Positions 37,789-47,255 are shown, numbered from the stretch's first letter. The stretch is 64,000 nt of DNA from Actinoplanes xinjiangensis (GCF_003148685.1 NZ_QGGR01000003.1:248001-312000); one strand, 5' to 3'. The notes: generated by a model not told the origin, from the letters alone. Translations and numbers: made by a program.

Positions 37789-40137
37789 ATGACGACCCCG
37801 CCCCGGATTCCCGAGACCCGCCGGCGTGGCCCCAACGGCCGCTTTCTGCCCCGCCCCGAGTCGGCAGAGACGCAGCAGTTGATCGAGGCCCCCGACCCCG
37901 CCCCGGAGGCGGCGGCTCTCGATTCCGATCCGGAGGCCACCGAGCGCGAGGTGACGGAGCTCGCCACGAGCGAGATGGTCGCCGAGCTCAACACCGCCGA
38001 TCCCGACACCACCGATCTCAGCGCCGCCGACATCGACGACGGCGACGAGGACGAGGAGCCCGGCTACGAGCTGCCCGAGGACCGCTTCCAGAACCGGGAG
38101 CTGTCCTGGCTGGACTTCAACGCCCGGGTGCTGGCCCTCGCCGAGGACCCGGGGACGCCGCTGCTGGAACGTGCCAAGTTCCTGGCGATCTTCGCGAGCA
38201 ACCTGGACGAGTTCTACATGGTCCGGGTGGCCGGGCTGAAACGGCGGCTGAGCGCGGGCCTGCCGATGCGCGGTGGTGACCGGTCCCCGCTGCGCCACCA
38301 GATCGAGATGATCACCGAGCGGACCACCGACCTGGTGACCCGGCACTCGGCCTGCTTCTCCGACGAGGTGCGGCCGAAACTGGCCGCGGAGAGCATCGAG
38401 CTGGTCTCGTGGAAGGAGCTGAACGCCGCCGAGCAGGGGCGGTTGCGGACCTTCTTCCGCGAGCAGGTCTTCCCGGTCCTGACCCCGCTCGCGGTCGATC
38501 CGGCGCACCCGTTCCCGTACATCTCCAGCAAGTCCTTGAATCTCGCCGTCGCCCTTCGTTATCCGGACGGTGACGCGCCGGAGCTGTTCGCCCGGGTCAA
38601 GGTGCCGAACAACGTGCCGCGTTTCGTGACCGTGCAGAACGACAGCCGCGGCATCCGGTTCCTCCCGGTCGAGGAGCTGATCGCGGTCCACCTGAGCCAG
38701 CTGTTCCCGGGCATGCAGATCCTGGAGTGGCACCTGTTCCGGGTGACCCGCAACGCCGAGCTGGAGGTCGACGAGGACCGCGACGAGGACCTGCTGCAGG
38801 CCCTGGAGCGGGAGCTGGCGCAGCGCCGGCTGGGTCCGCCGGTCCGGCTCGAGGTGGCTGCCTCGATCAGCGACCACGTGCTCGACCTGCTGGTCCGCGA
38901 GCTCGACATGGACAGTCACGACGTGCTGCGGGTGCCCGGTCTGCTCGACCTGTCGTCGCTGTGGCAGGTCTACGGCGAGTGCGACCGTGACGACCTCAAG
39001 GACCGTCCGTTCGTTCCGGCGACCCACCCGCATCTGGCCGACGGCGAGGTGCCGCGCAGCGTGTTCAACCGGCTGCGCGAGTCCGACATCCTCGTGCACC
39101 ACCCGTACCACTCGTTCTCGACGAGCGTGCAGCGCTTCATCGAGCAGGCCGCGGCCGACCCGCTGGTGCTGGCGATCAAGCAGACCCTGTACCGCACGTC
39201 CGGTGACTCGCCGATAGTCGACGCCCTGGTCGACGCGGCCGCCGCGGGCAAGCAGGTGGTGGTCCTGGTCGAGGTGAAGGCCCGGTTCGACGAGGTGGCC
39301 AACATCGCCTGGGCACGCACCCTGGAGCGGGCCGGCTGCCACGTCGTCTACGGCCTGGTCGGCCTCAAGACCCACTGCAAGACCTCCCTGGTGGTACGTC
39401 AGGAGGGCAACCAGATCCGGCGCTACTGCCACATCGGCACCGGCAACTACCACCCGAAGACCGCCCGGCTGTACGAGGACTTCGGCATGCTGACCGCCGA
39501 CCCGGAGGTGGGCGCCGACGTCACCGACCTGTTCAACGTGCTCACCGGGTACAGCCGGCAGACCACCTACCGCCGGCTGCTGGTGGCCCCGCACGGGGTG
39601 CGCAAGGGCCTGCTGGAGCGGGTCGAGGAGCAGGCCCGGATCGCCCGGGAGGGCGGCGAGGCGCTGGTGCAGTTCAAGGTGAACTCGCTCGTCGACGAGA
39701 AGACCATCGACGCGCTCTACCGGGCCTCGCAGGACGGGGTCAAGGTGGACCTGATCATCCGGGGCATGTGTGCGCTGCGCCCCGGTGTGCCCGGCCTGTC
39801 GGAGAACATCCGGGTCCGCTCGATCGTCGGCCGGTTCCTGGAGCACTCGCGGGTGTTCCGGTTCGGGCCGGGCGCCGACGCCGAGTACTGGATGGGCTCC
39901 GCCGACCTGATGCACCGCAACCTGGACCGCCGGGTCGAGGCTCTGGTCAAGGTGACGCTGCCGTCGGCCCGCGAGGAACTGCGGAATGTGCTGGAACTGT
40001 CGATGGCGGAGACCACCGAGGGCTGGGACATGGACGCCGACGGCCTCTGGCATCGCAACCAGGGCACTCCGGGCCGCCCCCAGGTGCATCTCCAGGCGGC
40101 GATGCTCCGGCGCATCATCGGCAAGAAGAACGCCTGA
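37789..40137 (+). CDS. ppk: Polyphosphate kinase 1
   Basis: Makes long-chain polyphosphate from ATP. The 782-residue protein has an acidic N-terminal extension of about 95 residues not found in E. coli PPK, then [40 protein letters not shown], and the catalytic histidines in [16 protein letters not shown] and [17 protein letters not shown]. The C-terminal segment [20 protein letters not shown] is also typical. It is followed 12 bases later by mutT1, the same pair as Rv2984-Rv2985. Confidence 0.97.
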   Translation: MTTPPRIPETRRRGPNGRFLPRPESAETQQLIEAPDPAPEAAALDSDPEATEREVTELATSEMVAELNTADPDTTDLSAADIDDGDEDEEPGYELPEDRFQNRELSWLDFNARVLALAEDPGTPLLERAKFLAIFASNLDEFYMVRVAGLKRRLSAGLPMRGGDRSPLRHQIEMITERTTDLVTRHSACFSDEVRPKLAAESIELVSWKELNAAEQGRLRTFFREQVFPVLTPLAVDPAHPFPYISSKSLNLAVALRYPDGDAPELFARVKVPNNVPRFVTVQNDSRGIRFLPVEELIAVHLSQLFPGMQILEWHLFRVTRNAELEVDEDRDEDLLQALERELAQRRLGPPVRLEVAASISDHVLDLLVRELDMDSHDVLRVPGLLDLSSLWQVYGECDRDDLKDRPFVPATHPHLADGEVPRSVFNRLRESDILVHHPYHSFSTSVQRFIEQAAADPLVLAIKQTLYRTSGDSPIVDALVDAAAAGKQVVVLVEVKARFDEVANIAWARTLERAGCHVVYGLVGLKTHCKTSLVVRQEGNQIRRYCHIGTGNYHPKTARLYEDFGMLTADPEVGADVTDLFNVLTGYSRQTTYRRLLVAPHGVRKGLLERVEEQARIAREGGEALVQFKVNSLVDEKTIDALYRASQDGVKVDLIIRGMCALRPGVPGLSENIRVRSIVGRFLEHSRVFRFGPGADAEYWMGSADLMHRNLDRRVEALVKVTLPSAREELRNVLELSMAETTEGWDMDADGLWHRNQGTPGRPQVHLQAAMLRRIIGKKNA

Positions 40138-40149
40138 GAAACGCCGTTG

Positions 40150-41028
40150 ATGACAGACGTGGAACGTGCGGCCGGCGGGGTCCTCTACCGCCGCGCCGGC
40201 GATCGGGTCGAGGTGTGCCTGGTGCACCGCCCGCGCTACGACGACTGGAGCCTGCCCAAGGGCAAACTGGCCGGCGGTGAACACCCGCTGGCCGGGGCCC
40301 TGCGGGAGGTCGAGGAGGAGACCGGCGCCGCGGCCGTCCCCCAGCTGCGGCTGCCGGACACCGACTACGTGCTGCCGGACGGCCGGCCCAAGAACGTGGC
40401 GTACTGGCTGATGGCGGCCGCCTCGGACGGGCCCGTGCTGGACACCGCCGAGGTGGACGAGCTGGCCTGGCTGCCTCTGGCGGAGGCGGCCGCGCGGTGT
40501 ACGTACCCCGATGAGAGAACCGTCCTCGCCGGAGTCGCCGCGCTGCCGCCGGTGACCGCGGTGGTCGCGCTGGTCCGGCACGCCCGCGCCGGGGAGCGTA
40601 AGAAATGGGCCGGGCGCGACGAGCTGCGGCCGATCGATCCGGTCGGTGCGAAGCAGGCGGACCGGATCGCCGCCCTGCTCACCACGCTGCGCCCGCGCCG
40701 GCTGGTGGCGGCGACGCCGCTGCGGTGCACGCAGACGCTGGAGCCGCTGGCGGCGGCGCTCGGCGACCGGCCGATCGTCCGGGACGCGGCGTTCGCCGAA
40801 CCGGCCCGGCCCGAGGAGGTGCCGGCCCGGGTGGCCGCCGCGCGGGCCCGGCTGGCCGAGCTGCGCGGCTTCGAGCGGGTCGTGGTGTGCAGCCAGGGCA
40901 AACTGATGCCGCACCTGCTGGCGTCGCTGCTCGGCGAGGCCGATCACCGGCCCTTCAAGACACCCAAGGGCGACGGGTGGTTGCTGACCTGGTCCGGCGA
41001 GACGTTGCTGGGCGCTTCGCGGCTGTGA
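40150..41028 (+). CDS. mutT1: NUDIX hydrolase fused to SixA-like histidine phosphatase (MutT1-like)
   Basis: A 292-residue two-domain protein. The N-terminal NUDIX domain has the box GKLAGGEHPLAGALREVEEE in the form GX5EX7REVEEETG. The C-terminal phosphatase domain opens VALVRHARAGERKKW, a RHG-type motif with RHA. In mycobacteria the relative MutT1 hydrolyses 8-oxo-GTP and diadenosine polyphosphates. It follows ppk closely (12 bases, likely one operon). The ATG at 40150 is preferred over a TTG one codon earlier. Its 3' end overlaps a small gene on the other strand. Confidence 0.93.
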   Translation: MTDVERAAGGVLYRRAGDRVEVCLVHRPRYDDWSLPKGKLAGGEHPLAGALREVEEETGAAAVPQLRLPDTDYVLPDGRPKNVAYWLMAAASDGPVLDTAEVDELAWLPLAEAAARCTYPDERTVLAGVAALPPVTAVVALVRHARAGERKKWAGRDELRPIDPVGAKQADRIAALLTTLRPRRLVAATPLRCTQTLEPLAAALGDRPIVRDAAFAEPARPEEVPARVAAARARLAELRGFERVVVCSQGKLMPHLLASLLGEADHRPFKTPKGDGWLLTWSGETLLGASRL

Positions 41029-41416
41029 CGGTACGGTGCGCGGGCGCGTCGGCCCGCCAGTGACCGATCAGGTCGCCGGTGAGCCAGCGGGCCTGCCACA
41101 GCTCGTCCCGGCGCGGCTCCCAGTCCCGGTAGGGCAGCAGCGCCAGCCGCCAGCTGAGGACCCCGGCCAGGTACCAGCCGTACAGCGGCACCGCCCCGGC
41201 CAGCCCGTCCATCCGCCGGTACGAGCCGTAGGGGGCGCCCACCGCCACGGCCAGGCCCGACCAGCCGCAGGTGATCAGCCAGTCCAGCACCGGCCACCCG
41301 GTGGCGTCCTCGGCCAGGTCGCCGAGTGTCCATCCGGGCACGACCGCGACCGTGAACAGCGCCGCGGCGATGCCGGCGCGGCTGGTCAGGCCACGTGGCC
41401 TCGATCCTCGCTGCAT
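40955..41416 (-). CDS. Small hypothetical membrane protein overlapping mutT1 3' end
   Basis: A 153-residue frame with two or three hydrophobic stretches (ALFTVAVVPGWTLG; VLDWLITCGWSGLAVAVG; AVPLYGWYLAGVLSWRLAL) and a basic C-terminus. The last 74 bases run antisense to the end of mutT1. The ATG at 41416 has no strong ribosome site. Hydrophobic pattern and codon use in the first 120 residues support a gene; the C-terminal part over mutT1 is less secure. Family not recognised. Confidence 0.45.
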   Translation of the reverse strand: MQRGSRPRGLTSRAGIAAALFTVAVVPGWTLGDLAEDATGWPVLDWLITCGWSGLAVAVGAPYGSYRRMDGLAGAVPLYGWYLAGVLSWRLALLPYRDWEPRRDELWQARWLTGDLIGHWRADAPAHRTVTAAKRPATSRRTRSATTRRPWVS

Positions 41417-41463
41417 GATGCGGACGGTAGGGCGGCCGGACGGGGCCGCGCCGGAACACCGAA

Positions 41464-41492
41464 AAGGCGTCCACCGTACGGGTGGACGCCTT
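41464..41492 (-). terminator. Terminator of hup
   Basis: AAGGCGTCCACC (41464-41475) pairs perfectly with GGTGGACGCCTT (41481-41492). On the minus strand the hairpin is followed by a short T-run (CCTTTTCGG). Confidence 0.85.
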
Positions 41493-41506
41493 CGGTCTGC
41501 CGTGGA

Positions 41507-42271
41507 TCAGCGGCTGCGGCGGGGTGACGCCGCGCGTGCGGGCGCCGGGGCCGGAGCAGCCGTCTTGCGGGCGGTCCGCTTGGCCGCCGGAGCAGCCTTC
41601 GCGGTCTTGGCCGCCTTCGTCGTCTTGGTCGCCGGGGCGGTCTTGGTCGCCTTCGGCGCCGTTGCGGTCTTGGTCGCCGCCGCCTTGGTGGCGGTGGTCT
41701 TCTTGGCCGCCGTAGTGGTGGCCGCCGCGGTCTTCTTCGCCGCGGCGGTGGTGGTCGCCGTCTTCGCCGGCGTGGCCTTGGCCGTCGTCGTCGTCGACTT
41801 CTTCGCGGCGGCCGTGGTCTTCGTGGCCGCCGCCTTGGTGGCGGTGGTCTTCTTCGCCGCCGTGGTCTTGGTGGCCGCCGTCGTCTTGGCCGCCGCCGTT
41901 GTCTTGGTGGCCGCCGCCGCCTTGGTGACCGGGGCCGCCTTGGTGGTGGTGGCCGCCTTGGCGGAGGCCTTCTTCACCGCGGCCGCCTTGGCCGGCTTTC
42001 CGCTCGCGACCAACTCGCGGAATGTGTTGCCGACCTTGAAGACCGGGACCGACGTCTTCTTCACCTTGACCGGTTCGCCGGTTCGCGGATTACGCGCGAC
42101 CCGCGGATTACGGACCCGCTTCTCCCAGGAACCGAATCCGGTGAGTGCCACTCGGTCGCCCTTGGCGACAGCGTTCTGCACTTCACTGATGAACGCGTCG
42201 AGCGCCAGGGTCGCGGTCTTCTTGTCGCCCAGCTTGACTGCGAGCGCCTCGATGAGCTCGGCCTTGTTCAC
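41507..42271 (-). CDS. hup: HU-family nucleoid protein with long Lys/Ala-rich tail
   Basis: Nucleoid-associated protein of 254 aa. Residues 1-90 are a complete HU domain (MNKAELIEALAVKLGDKKTA, GFGSWEKRVRNPRVARNPRT with the DNA-intercalating RNPRTG arm, and VFKVGNTFRELV). Residues about 100-254 are a histone-H1-like tail of repeated Ala/Lys/Thr units (such as KTTAATKTTAAKK). This two-part form is the actinobacterial HupB/HupS type and is expected to compact and protect DNA. The tail is longer than that of mycobacterial HupB (total 214 aa). Divergence in repeat number between strains is likely. Confidence 0.96.
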   Translation of the reverse strand: MNKAELIEALAVKLGDKKTATLALDAFISEVQNAVAKGDRVALTGFGSWEKRVRNPRVARNPRTGEPVKVKKTSVPVFKVGNTFRELVASGKPAKAAAVKKASAKAATTTKAAPVTKAAAATKTTAAAKTTAATKTTAAKKTTATKAAATKTTAAAKKSTTTTAKATPAKTATTTAAAKKTAAATTTAAKKTTATKAAATKTATAPKATKTAPATKTTKAAKTAKAAPAAKRTARKTAAPAPAPARAASPRRSR

Positions 42272-42381
42272 GGTTTCCTCCCGGACGTGAGAACTGGCCC
42301 GTCACGGGCCATTCTGCGCGCACGGTATGCCCTGTGACCTGGTTACAGAAACATTCAGGGGAAAAAACCGTTGTGTCCCAA

Positions 42382-42423
42382 CGAATTCGCCCCTGCCGGG
42401 TGACCCGGGCAGGGGCGAATTCG
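42382..42423 (-). terminator. Strong hairpin after leuD
   Basis: CGAATTCGCCCCTGCC (42382-42397) is the inverse complement of GGCAGGGGCGAATTCG (42408-42423), a 16-bp perfect stem. On the minus strand a T-rich stretch (CGGTTTTTTCCCC) begins about 15 bases beyond it. Confidence 0.85.
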
Positions 42424-42432
42424 ACGGCGGAG

Positions 42433-43023
42433 CTAAAGGACGACGACCGGCTTGAAAGCGGGGCGGCCGTTCTCGTACGCGGTAATCGCTTCCTCATGCC
42501 GCAGTGTCAGTCCGATGTCGTCGAGGCCCTCCATGAGGCGCCAGCGACTGAAATCGTCGATCGGGAAGCCGTATGCGGCGTCGTCGACGCGGACCACGCG
42601 GCCCTCCAGGTCGACGGTGATCTCCTTCTCCGGCTCCGACTCGGCCAGGTCCCAGAGGCTCTCCACGACCTTCTGGTCCAGCTGGATCGGCAGCAGGCCC
42701 TCCTTGAGGGAGTTGCCGCGGAAGATGTCGCCGAAGCGGGAGGCGATGACCGCCTTGAAGCCCCAGTCGCGCAGCGCCCAGACGGCGTGCTGCCGGGACG
42801 AGCCGGTGCCGAAGTTCGGCCCGGCGACCAGGATGGTCGCGCCCTCGTGCCGAGGTCGGTTCAGCACGAAGTCCGGGTCCTCCCGCCAGGCGTTGAAGAG
42901 GCCGTCCTCGAAGCCGGTCCGGGTGACCCGCTTCAGGTAGACCGCCGGGATGATCTGGTCCGTGTCCACGTCGGAACGGCGCAGCGGCATGACCTTGCCG
43001 CTGTGGGTGACGAACTTGTCCAT
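42433..43023 (-). CDS. leuD: 3-isopropylmalate dehydratase small subunit
   Basis: Leucine pathway. The 196-residue subunit has [53 protein letters not shown] (GxGSSRE-like substrate loop) and [20 protein letters not shown]. It forms the swivelling domain of the LeuCD isomerase. It starts 13 bases after leuC and ends at a strong terminator, so leuCD is a two-gene operon. Confidence 0.97.
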   Translation of the reverse strand: MDKFVTHSGKVMPLRRSDVDTDQIIPAVYLKRVTRTGFEDGLFNAWREDPDFVLNRPRHEGATILVAGPNFGTGSSRQHAVWALRDWGFKAVIASRFGDIFRGNSLKEGLLPIQLDQKVVESLWDLAESEPEKEITVDLEGRVVRVDDAAYGFPIDDFSRWRLMEGLDDIGLTLRHEEAITAYENGRPAFKPVVVL

Positions 43024-43036
43024 GACTCTCCCCTAC

Positions 43037-44491
43037 TCAGAGGTCGGAGGGGGCGGCCAGCCGGCCGACCACGGCGGTGGCGGCGGCGACCTGCGGCGAG
43101 ACCAGGTGGGTGCGCCCACCCTTGCCCTGCCGGCCCTCGAAGTTGCGGTTGGAGGTGGAGGCGGCACGCTGGCCGGGGCTGAGCGTGTCCGGGTTCATAC
43201 CCAGGCACATCGAGCAGCCGGCGAACCGCCACTCGGCGCCGGCCTCGGTGAACACCTTGTCCAGGCCCTCGGCCTCGGCCTGCTCCCGCACCAGGTAGGA
43301 GCCCGGCACGATCATCATGCGTACGCCGTCGGCGACCTTGCGGCCCCGGATGACGTCGGCGGCGGCGCGCAGGTCCTCGAGGCGGCCGTTGGTGCACGAG
43401 CCGACGAAGACCACGTCCACCGGGACCTCGCGGAACGGGGTACCGGGAGTGAGGTCCATGTAGTCGAGGGCGCGCTGGGCGGCGCCGCGCTCGACCTCGT
43501 CGAGGAAGTCCTCGGGGCTGGGGACGACGCTGTTCAGCGCGGCGCCCTGACCCGGGTTGGTGCCCCAGGTGATGAACGGGCTGATCGCCGAGGCGTCCAG
43601 GATGATCTCGGTGTCGTACTCGGCGTCCGCGTCGGTGGCGAGAGTCTTCCAGTACTCGACCGCGGCGTCCCACTGCTCGCCCTGCGGGGCGTGCTTACGG
43701 TCCTTGAGGTACGCGAACGTGGTCTCGTCCGGCGCGATCATGCCGGCCTTGGCGCCCCACTCGATCGACATGTTGCAGATGGTCATCCGGCCCTCCATGG
43801 AGAGCTTCCGGATGGCCTCGCCGCGGTACTCCACGATGTGGCCGTTGCCGCCGCCGGTGCCGGTCTGCGTGATCAGCGCGAGAATCAGGTCCTTCGCGGT
43901 GACACCCTCGCCCAGCTCGCCGACGACCGTGACGGCCATCGTCTTCGGCTTGGCCTGCGGCAGCGTCTGGGTGGCGAGCACGTGCTCGACCTCACTGGTG
44001 CCGATGCCGAAGGCCAGCGCGCCGAACGCGCCGTGGGTCGCGGTGTGCGAGTCGCCGCAGACGATCGTCATGCCGGGCTGGGTGAGCCCCAGCTGCGGGC
44101 CGATCACGTGCACGATGCCCTGGTTGACGTCGCCCAGCGGCCGGATCTCCACACCGAACTCGGCGCAGTTCTTGCGCAGGGTCTCGATCTGCGTCCGCGA
44201 GACCGTGTCGGTGATCGTGAGCAGGTCACCGCGGCGGGTGTTGAACGCGGGGTCCGCATACCCGGTCGGGGTGTTGTGGTCCTCCGTCGCGAGCGTGAGG
44301 TCGGTACGGCGGACCGGGCGACCGGCCATCCGCAGACCGTCGAACGCCTGCGGGCTGGTGACCTCGTGCAGGAGATGCAGGTCGATGAAGAGCAGGTCCG
44401 GCTCGCCCTCGGCCGTGCGCACCACGTGGTCATCCCAGACCTTCTCGGCCAGGGTCCTGGGTTTCCCGCTCTGGGGAGTGACTCCCACCAT
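43037..44491 (-). CDS. leuC: 3-isopropylmalate dehydratase large subunit
   Basis: [4Fe-4S] aconitase-family subunit of 484 aa. Visible are [12 protein letters not shown], the [16 protein letters not shown] start of the domain, [38 protein letters not shown] and [21 protein letters not shown] with the CxxC cluster ligands, and [11 protein letters not shown]. The first ten residues ([10 protein letters not shown]) are less conserved. A TAGGAT hexamer lies 6 bases before the ATG on the minus strand, so the mRNA may be leaderless. Divergent from ndgR. Confidence 0.97.
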   Translation of the reverse strand: MVGVTPQSGKPRTLAEKVWDDHVVRTAEGEPDLLFIDLHLLHEVTSPQAFDGLRMAGRPVRRTDLTLATEDHNTPTGYADPAFNTRRGDLLTITDTVSRTQIETLRKNCAEFGVEIRPLGDVNQGIVHVIGPQLGLTQPGMTIVCGDSHTATHGAFGALAFGIGTSEVEHVLATQTLPQAKPKTMAVTVVGELGEGVTAKDLILALITQTGTGGGNGHIVEYRGEAIRKLSMEGRMTICNMSIEWGAKAGMIAPDETTFAYLKDRKHAPQGEQWDAAVEYWKTLATDADAEYDTEIILDASAISPFITWGTNPGQGAALNSVVPSPEDFLDEVERGAAQRALDYMDLTPGTPFREVPVDVVFVGSCTNGRLEDLRAAADVIRGRKVADGVRMMIVPGSYLVREQAEAEGLDKVFTEAGAEWRFAGCSMCLGMNPDTLSPGQRAASTSNRNFEGRQGKGGRTHLVSPQVAAATAVVGRLAAPSDL

Positions 44492-44497
44492 CTGGAC

Positions 44498-44514
44498 ATC
44501 CTAAATTCTGGAAT
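44498..44514 (-). promoter_or_regulatory. leuC -10 element and candidate NdgR operator
   Basis: On the minus strand TAGGAT (44503-44498) matches a -10 hexamer 6 bases from the leuC ATG. Overlapping its upstream edge is the inverted repeat ATTC-TG-GAAT (44505-44514). IclR-type NdgR proteins are known to control leuCD in streptomycetes, and the divergent arrangement fits. The operator assignment is inferred. Confidence 0.45.
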
Positions 44515-44540
44515 GTATGTTTCGGCTTGTGGGACACAGT

Positions 44541-45227
44541 ATGAGCGGTGTAGGCGTTCTCGACAAGGCGGTTGTCATCCTCGCCGCATGTGTCGACGGC
44601 GCCAGCCTTGCCGAGTTGGTCGAACGCACCAAGCTGCCGCGGGCGACCGCACATCGCCTGGCCCAGGCCTTGGAGATCCATCGGATGCTGGTGCGTGACA
44701 CTCAAGGAAGATGGCGTCCGGGCCCACGATTGGGCGAGTTGGCCAACGCCGCACCGGACGTTCTGCTGACCGCCGCCGAACCCCTGCTGTCCGCACTTCG
44801 GGACGCCACCGGTGAGAGTGCTCAGCTCTACCTGCGCCGTGCCGATGAGCGTATCTGCGTCGCCGCCGCCGAACGCGCGAGTGGTCTTCGCGACACCGTG
44901 CCGGTCGGCTCGGTGCTCCCGATGGTCGCCGGCTCGGCCGCACAGATCCTGCTCGCGTGGGAGCCCCCCGAGGCCGTGATGCCGCTCCTGCCGCGCTGCA
45001 AGTTCACCGGCCGCACCCTCGCCGAGGTCCGCCGCCGCGGCTGGGCCCAGAGCGTCGCCGAACGCGAGCCCGGTGTGGCCAGCGTCTCCGCGCCGATCCG
45101 GGACCGGACGGGCCGGGTCATCGCGTCGATCTCGATAAGCGGTCCGATCGAGCGCCTCGGCCGCCGCCCCGGCGAACGGCACGCGATGGCCGTCGTCCGC
45201 GCCGGACAGCGCCTCTCCGGCCTCTGA
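44541..45227 (+). CDS. ndgR: IclR-family regulator of leuCD (NdgR-like)
   Basis: A 228-residue transcription regulator. The N-terminal winged helix has VGVLDKAVVILAACVDG, RTKLPRATAHRLAQALEIHR, and the IclR effector domain follows with LLSALRDATGESAQLYLRR, GSVLPMVAGSAAQILLAW and SVSAPIRDRTGRVIASISIS. It is divergent from leuC, the standard arrangement of NdgR/AreB in actinobacteria, which respond to leucine or related amino acids. ATG 44541 is preferred over an upstream ATG because the conserved SGVGVLDKA follows it. Confidence 0.92.
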   Translation: MSGVGVLDKAVVILAACVDGASLAELVERTKLPRATAHRLAQALEIHRMLVRDTQGRWRPGPRLGELANAAPDVLLTAAEPLLSALRDATGESAQLYLRRADERICVAAAERASGLRDTVPVGSVLPMVAGSAAQILLAWEPPEAVMPLLPRCKFTGRTLAEVRRRGWAQSVAEREPGVASVSAPIRDRTGRVIASISISGPIERLGRRPGERHAMAVVRAGQRLSGL

Positions 45228-45256
45228 CCCTCCGCCTTCCCCCCTTTCCTCCCGGT

Positions 45257-45290
45257 CCGCCCCGCGATTCCGCGGGGCGGCCTGTCTTTT
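45257..45290 (+). terminator. Intrinsic terminator of ndgR
   Basis: CCGCCCCGCG (45257-45266) pairs perfectly with CGCGGGGCGG (45271-45280) across ATTC, followed by CCTGTCTTTT. Confidence 0.88.
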
Positions 45291-45321
45291 CCCCCGCACC
45301 CATGGCCTTTCAACGGTGTCG

Positions 45322-45412
45322 CGCCCGGGGTCGGCTCCCGAACCGACTCCCGGACCGGCTTGCGGACCGGCTTGCGGACCGGCTCCCGGACCGGCTCCGG
45401 GGCCGGCTCCCT
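45322..45412. repeat. Short GC-rich tandem repeat
   Basis: About eight imperfect copies of a 10- to 12-base unit of the form GGACCGGCTTGC or GGACCGGCTCCC run through this non-coding stretch. Origin unknown. Confidence 0.7.
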
Positions 45413-45450
45413 GCCGGTGAAGGCGCTCGGCGACGTCACCGCCACCCCCG

Positions 45451-45503
45451 GCTGGTTCTCACCGCTGTCTCGAGCGCGCTGAGACAGCGGTGAGAACCAG
45501 CCG
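45451..45503. repeat. Single copy of the dispersed palindrome, perfect 22-bp arms
   Basis: GGCTGGTTCTCACCGCTGTC followed by TC (45451-45472) is the exact inverse complement of GAGACAGCGGTG followed by AGAACCAGCC (45482-45503), around a 9-base centre. It lies between the convergent ends of ndgR and the lactonase-like gene. Same family as the elements at 28596-28963 and 33393-33445. Confidence 0.95.
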
Positions 45504-45551
45504 CGTCCGCCTTTCGCCTTGCGTGCCCGGCCGCGCCTGCGGATCCCTGGG

Positions 45552-46223
45552 TCAGGGGGTCCAGACGGCGTTGTCGTGGGCGAAGACGATCCGGCGGGGG
45601 TCGTGGGCCAGCAGGGTCTCGATCCAGGATGGAGGTGTGCCGATGCCGGTCCGGTGTGCCAGCGCGTCGTACGTGAACGCGGTCGCGTGGTCATGGCTCT
45701 GCCCCGCCACGATCACCGTGCCGTCGGCGGCGATGACCACCACGGACTGGTGACCGTCGGTGTGGCCCGGGGTCGGCACGATCCGCACGCCGGGCAGAAT
45801 CTCCGCCTCGCCGTCCAGTTCCTCGTAACGGGCACCGGCATGGTCGACGAGTTCCGGCAGCGTGTGCCCTTCGACGGTACGGGCCAGCGCCAGTTCCGCC
45901 CGCTGCGCGAAGATCGGTCGGCCGGCCAGGTCGGGATTTCCTCCACAGTGGTCGAAGTGCAGGTGACAGTTCACGACGTACCGAATGTCGTCGATCCTCG
46001 TCCCCGCCGCGGCGAGGGCGTCGCCCAGAGGAACCCGTCGCGGCTGATAGTGGCGGTCCACGTCCGGGTGGCTGCCCATACCGGTGTCGACCAGGATCCG
46101 CCCCGCCGGATGGTCGATGAGATACCCGAGCGTCGGCTCCACCCGAGCTACACCGGTCCCGGTCTCCTCGCCCGGCCGGACGAACCATCCGAAGTCGACT
46201 CGCCGAATCGTGATCTCGCTCAT
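45552..46223 (-). CDS. Metallo-beta-lactamase fold hydrolase (AHL lactonase-like family)
   Basis: A 223-residue MBL-fold enzyme. Metal ligands are in YVVNCHLHFDHCGGNPDLAG (HxHxDH), TPGHTDGHQSVVV and the final DNAVW. The opening ITIRRVDFGWFVRPGEE and YLIDHPAGRILVDTGMG are like those of the N-acyl homoserine lactonase family. True substrates in actinobacteria may be other lactones, such as gamma-butyrolactones; this is inference. The ATG at 46223 is the real start; an upstream extension runs into a tandem repeat and is not coding. Confidence 0.9.
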   Translation of the reverse strand: MSEITIRRVDFGWFVRPGEETGTGVARVEPTLGYLIDHPAGRILVDTGMGSHPDVDRHYQPRRVPLGDALAAAGTRIDDIRYVVNCHLHFDHCGGNPDLAGRPIFAQRAELALARTVEGHTLPELVDHAGARYEELDGEAEILPGVRIVPTPGHTDGHQSVVVIAADGTVIVAGQSHDHATAFTYDALAHRTGIGTPPSWIETLLAHDPRRIVFAHDNAVWTP

Positions 46224-46299
46224 CGCCGAAGTATCAATGCCCCGACAGGGCGGGAGCCCTGAAATCTCCGCCCAGCAGAACAGCACGGGGCCAACTGTC

Positions 46300-46630
46300 G
46301 ACGTGGCGCCGGACAAGCAGCGTGCGGCCCACCGGCGGCGTGCGCCGGAAATGCAGCATGCGGCCCACCGGCGGCGTGCGTCGAAAGAGCAGCATGCGGC
46401 CCACCGGCGGCGTGCGTTGAACGCAGTATGCGGCCCACCGTCGGCGCGAACCGAAAACACCGGATGCAGCGCCGTCGGCATACACCGGAAACATGGCCCG
46501 CGGCGCATCGTCGGCGTGCGCCGGAAACGCAGCATGCGGCCCACCGTCGACGCGAGCCGAAAACACAGCACACGGCCAACCGTTGGCGGGCGCCAAAAAC
46601 AGAGGAGGCGGCGCACCGTCGGCATGTGGC
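46300..46630. repeat. Diverged minisatellite of about 36 bp
   Basis: TGCGGCCCACCG recurs at 46323, 46359, 46395, 46429 and 46535, with diverged copies between and after, giving a period of 34-36 bp and roughly nine units. It lies in the upstream region of the lactonase-like gene and before a tRNA, and has no convincing coding sense. Confidence 0.85.
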
Positions 46631-46639
46631 GGGAACGCA

Positions 46640-46677
46640 GATCGGCCCGCACCGTCACCGATGCGGGCCGATCTTTT
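46640..46677. terminator. Hairpin 3' of the first tRNA-Glu
   Basis: GATCGGCCCGCA (46640-46651) pairs perfectly with TGCGGGCCGATC (46662-46673). A TTTT run follows on the plus strand; on the minus strand it lies directly after the tRNA, with the A-tract side adjoining the tRNA. A similar hairpin follows the second tRNA-Glu. Confidence 0.75.
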
Positions 46678-46681
46678 CTGG

Positions 46682-46754
46682 TAGTCCCGAAGGGATTCGA
46701 ACCCTCGCTACCGCCTTGAGAGGGCGGCGTCCTAGGCCGCTAGACGACGGGACC
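46682..46754 (-). tRNA. tRNA-Glu (CTC)
   Basis: 73 nt. Read on the minus strand the acceptor GGTCCCG pairs with CGGGACT (one G-U), the anticodon arm is CCGCC-CTCTCAA-GGCGG with anticodon CTC, and the T arm is GAGGG-TTCGAAT-CCCTT. No encoded CCA. Identical in sequence to the copy at 47470. Confidence 0.96.
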
Positions 46755-46914
46755 AGAACTTTCCATTCACCGCCCGGTTGCGGCGGCGGACTGAACTCTA
46801 TCAGCACTCCGCCCGCAGCCGAAATCGGATATCCACCCACCTCAGCAGGGGTGACCCGGGCCACTGAACACCCACACACCCCACCCGCGGGCCGTTGCCC
46901 AAACCCTCCATCGC

Positions 46915-47255
46915 CGCTTCGAAGGGTGCGTGGTGACGGCGCCTCGAAGGGCGTGGTGACGGCGCCTCGAAGGGCGTGGTGACGGCGCCTCGAAGGGCGC
47001 GGGGTGACGGCGCTCAGCGGTGGGCGGAGTGAGGGCGCCTCGAAGGAGGCGGGCCGACCGCGCTCAGAAGGGCGCGGGGCGATGGCGCCTCGAAGGAGGC
47101 GGAACGACGGCGCTCAGAGTGGCGCGGAGCGATGGCGCCTCGACGGTGCAGGGTGACCCCGCCCGCAAGACGTGGGGCGGACCCGCCTCGAAGGTGTCGG
47201 GTGAACGCGCTCAGAGGGGCGCGGAGCGACGGCACCTCGAAGGAGGCGGGGCGAC
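46915..47255. repeat. Minisatellite between the two tRNA-Glu genes
   Basis: Starts with four near-identical 23-bp units (GGCGCCTCGAAGGGCGTGGT plus GAC, at 46938, 46961, 46984) and then becomes longer, diverged units that alternate GGCGCCTCGAAGG and GGCGCTCAGA. No gene is seen between the tRNAs (46755-47469); this repeat fills half of it. Confidence 0.85.

Noticed and set aside
37756-40947. Minus-strand open frame of 1063 codons opposite ppk and mutT1
   Set aside because: Shadow of two well-supported genes on the plus strand.
46224-46658. Upstream extension of the lactonase-like gene
   Set aside because: It translates a minisatellite; the family motif start is at ATG 46223.
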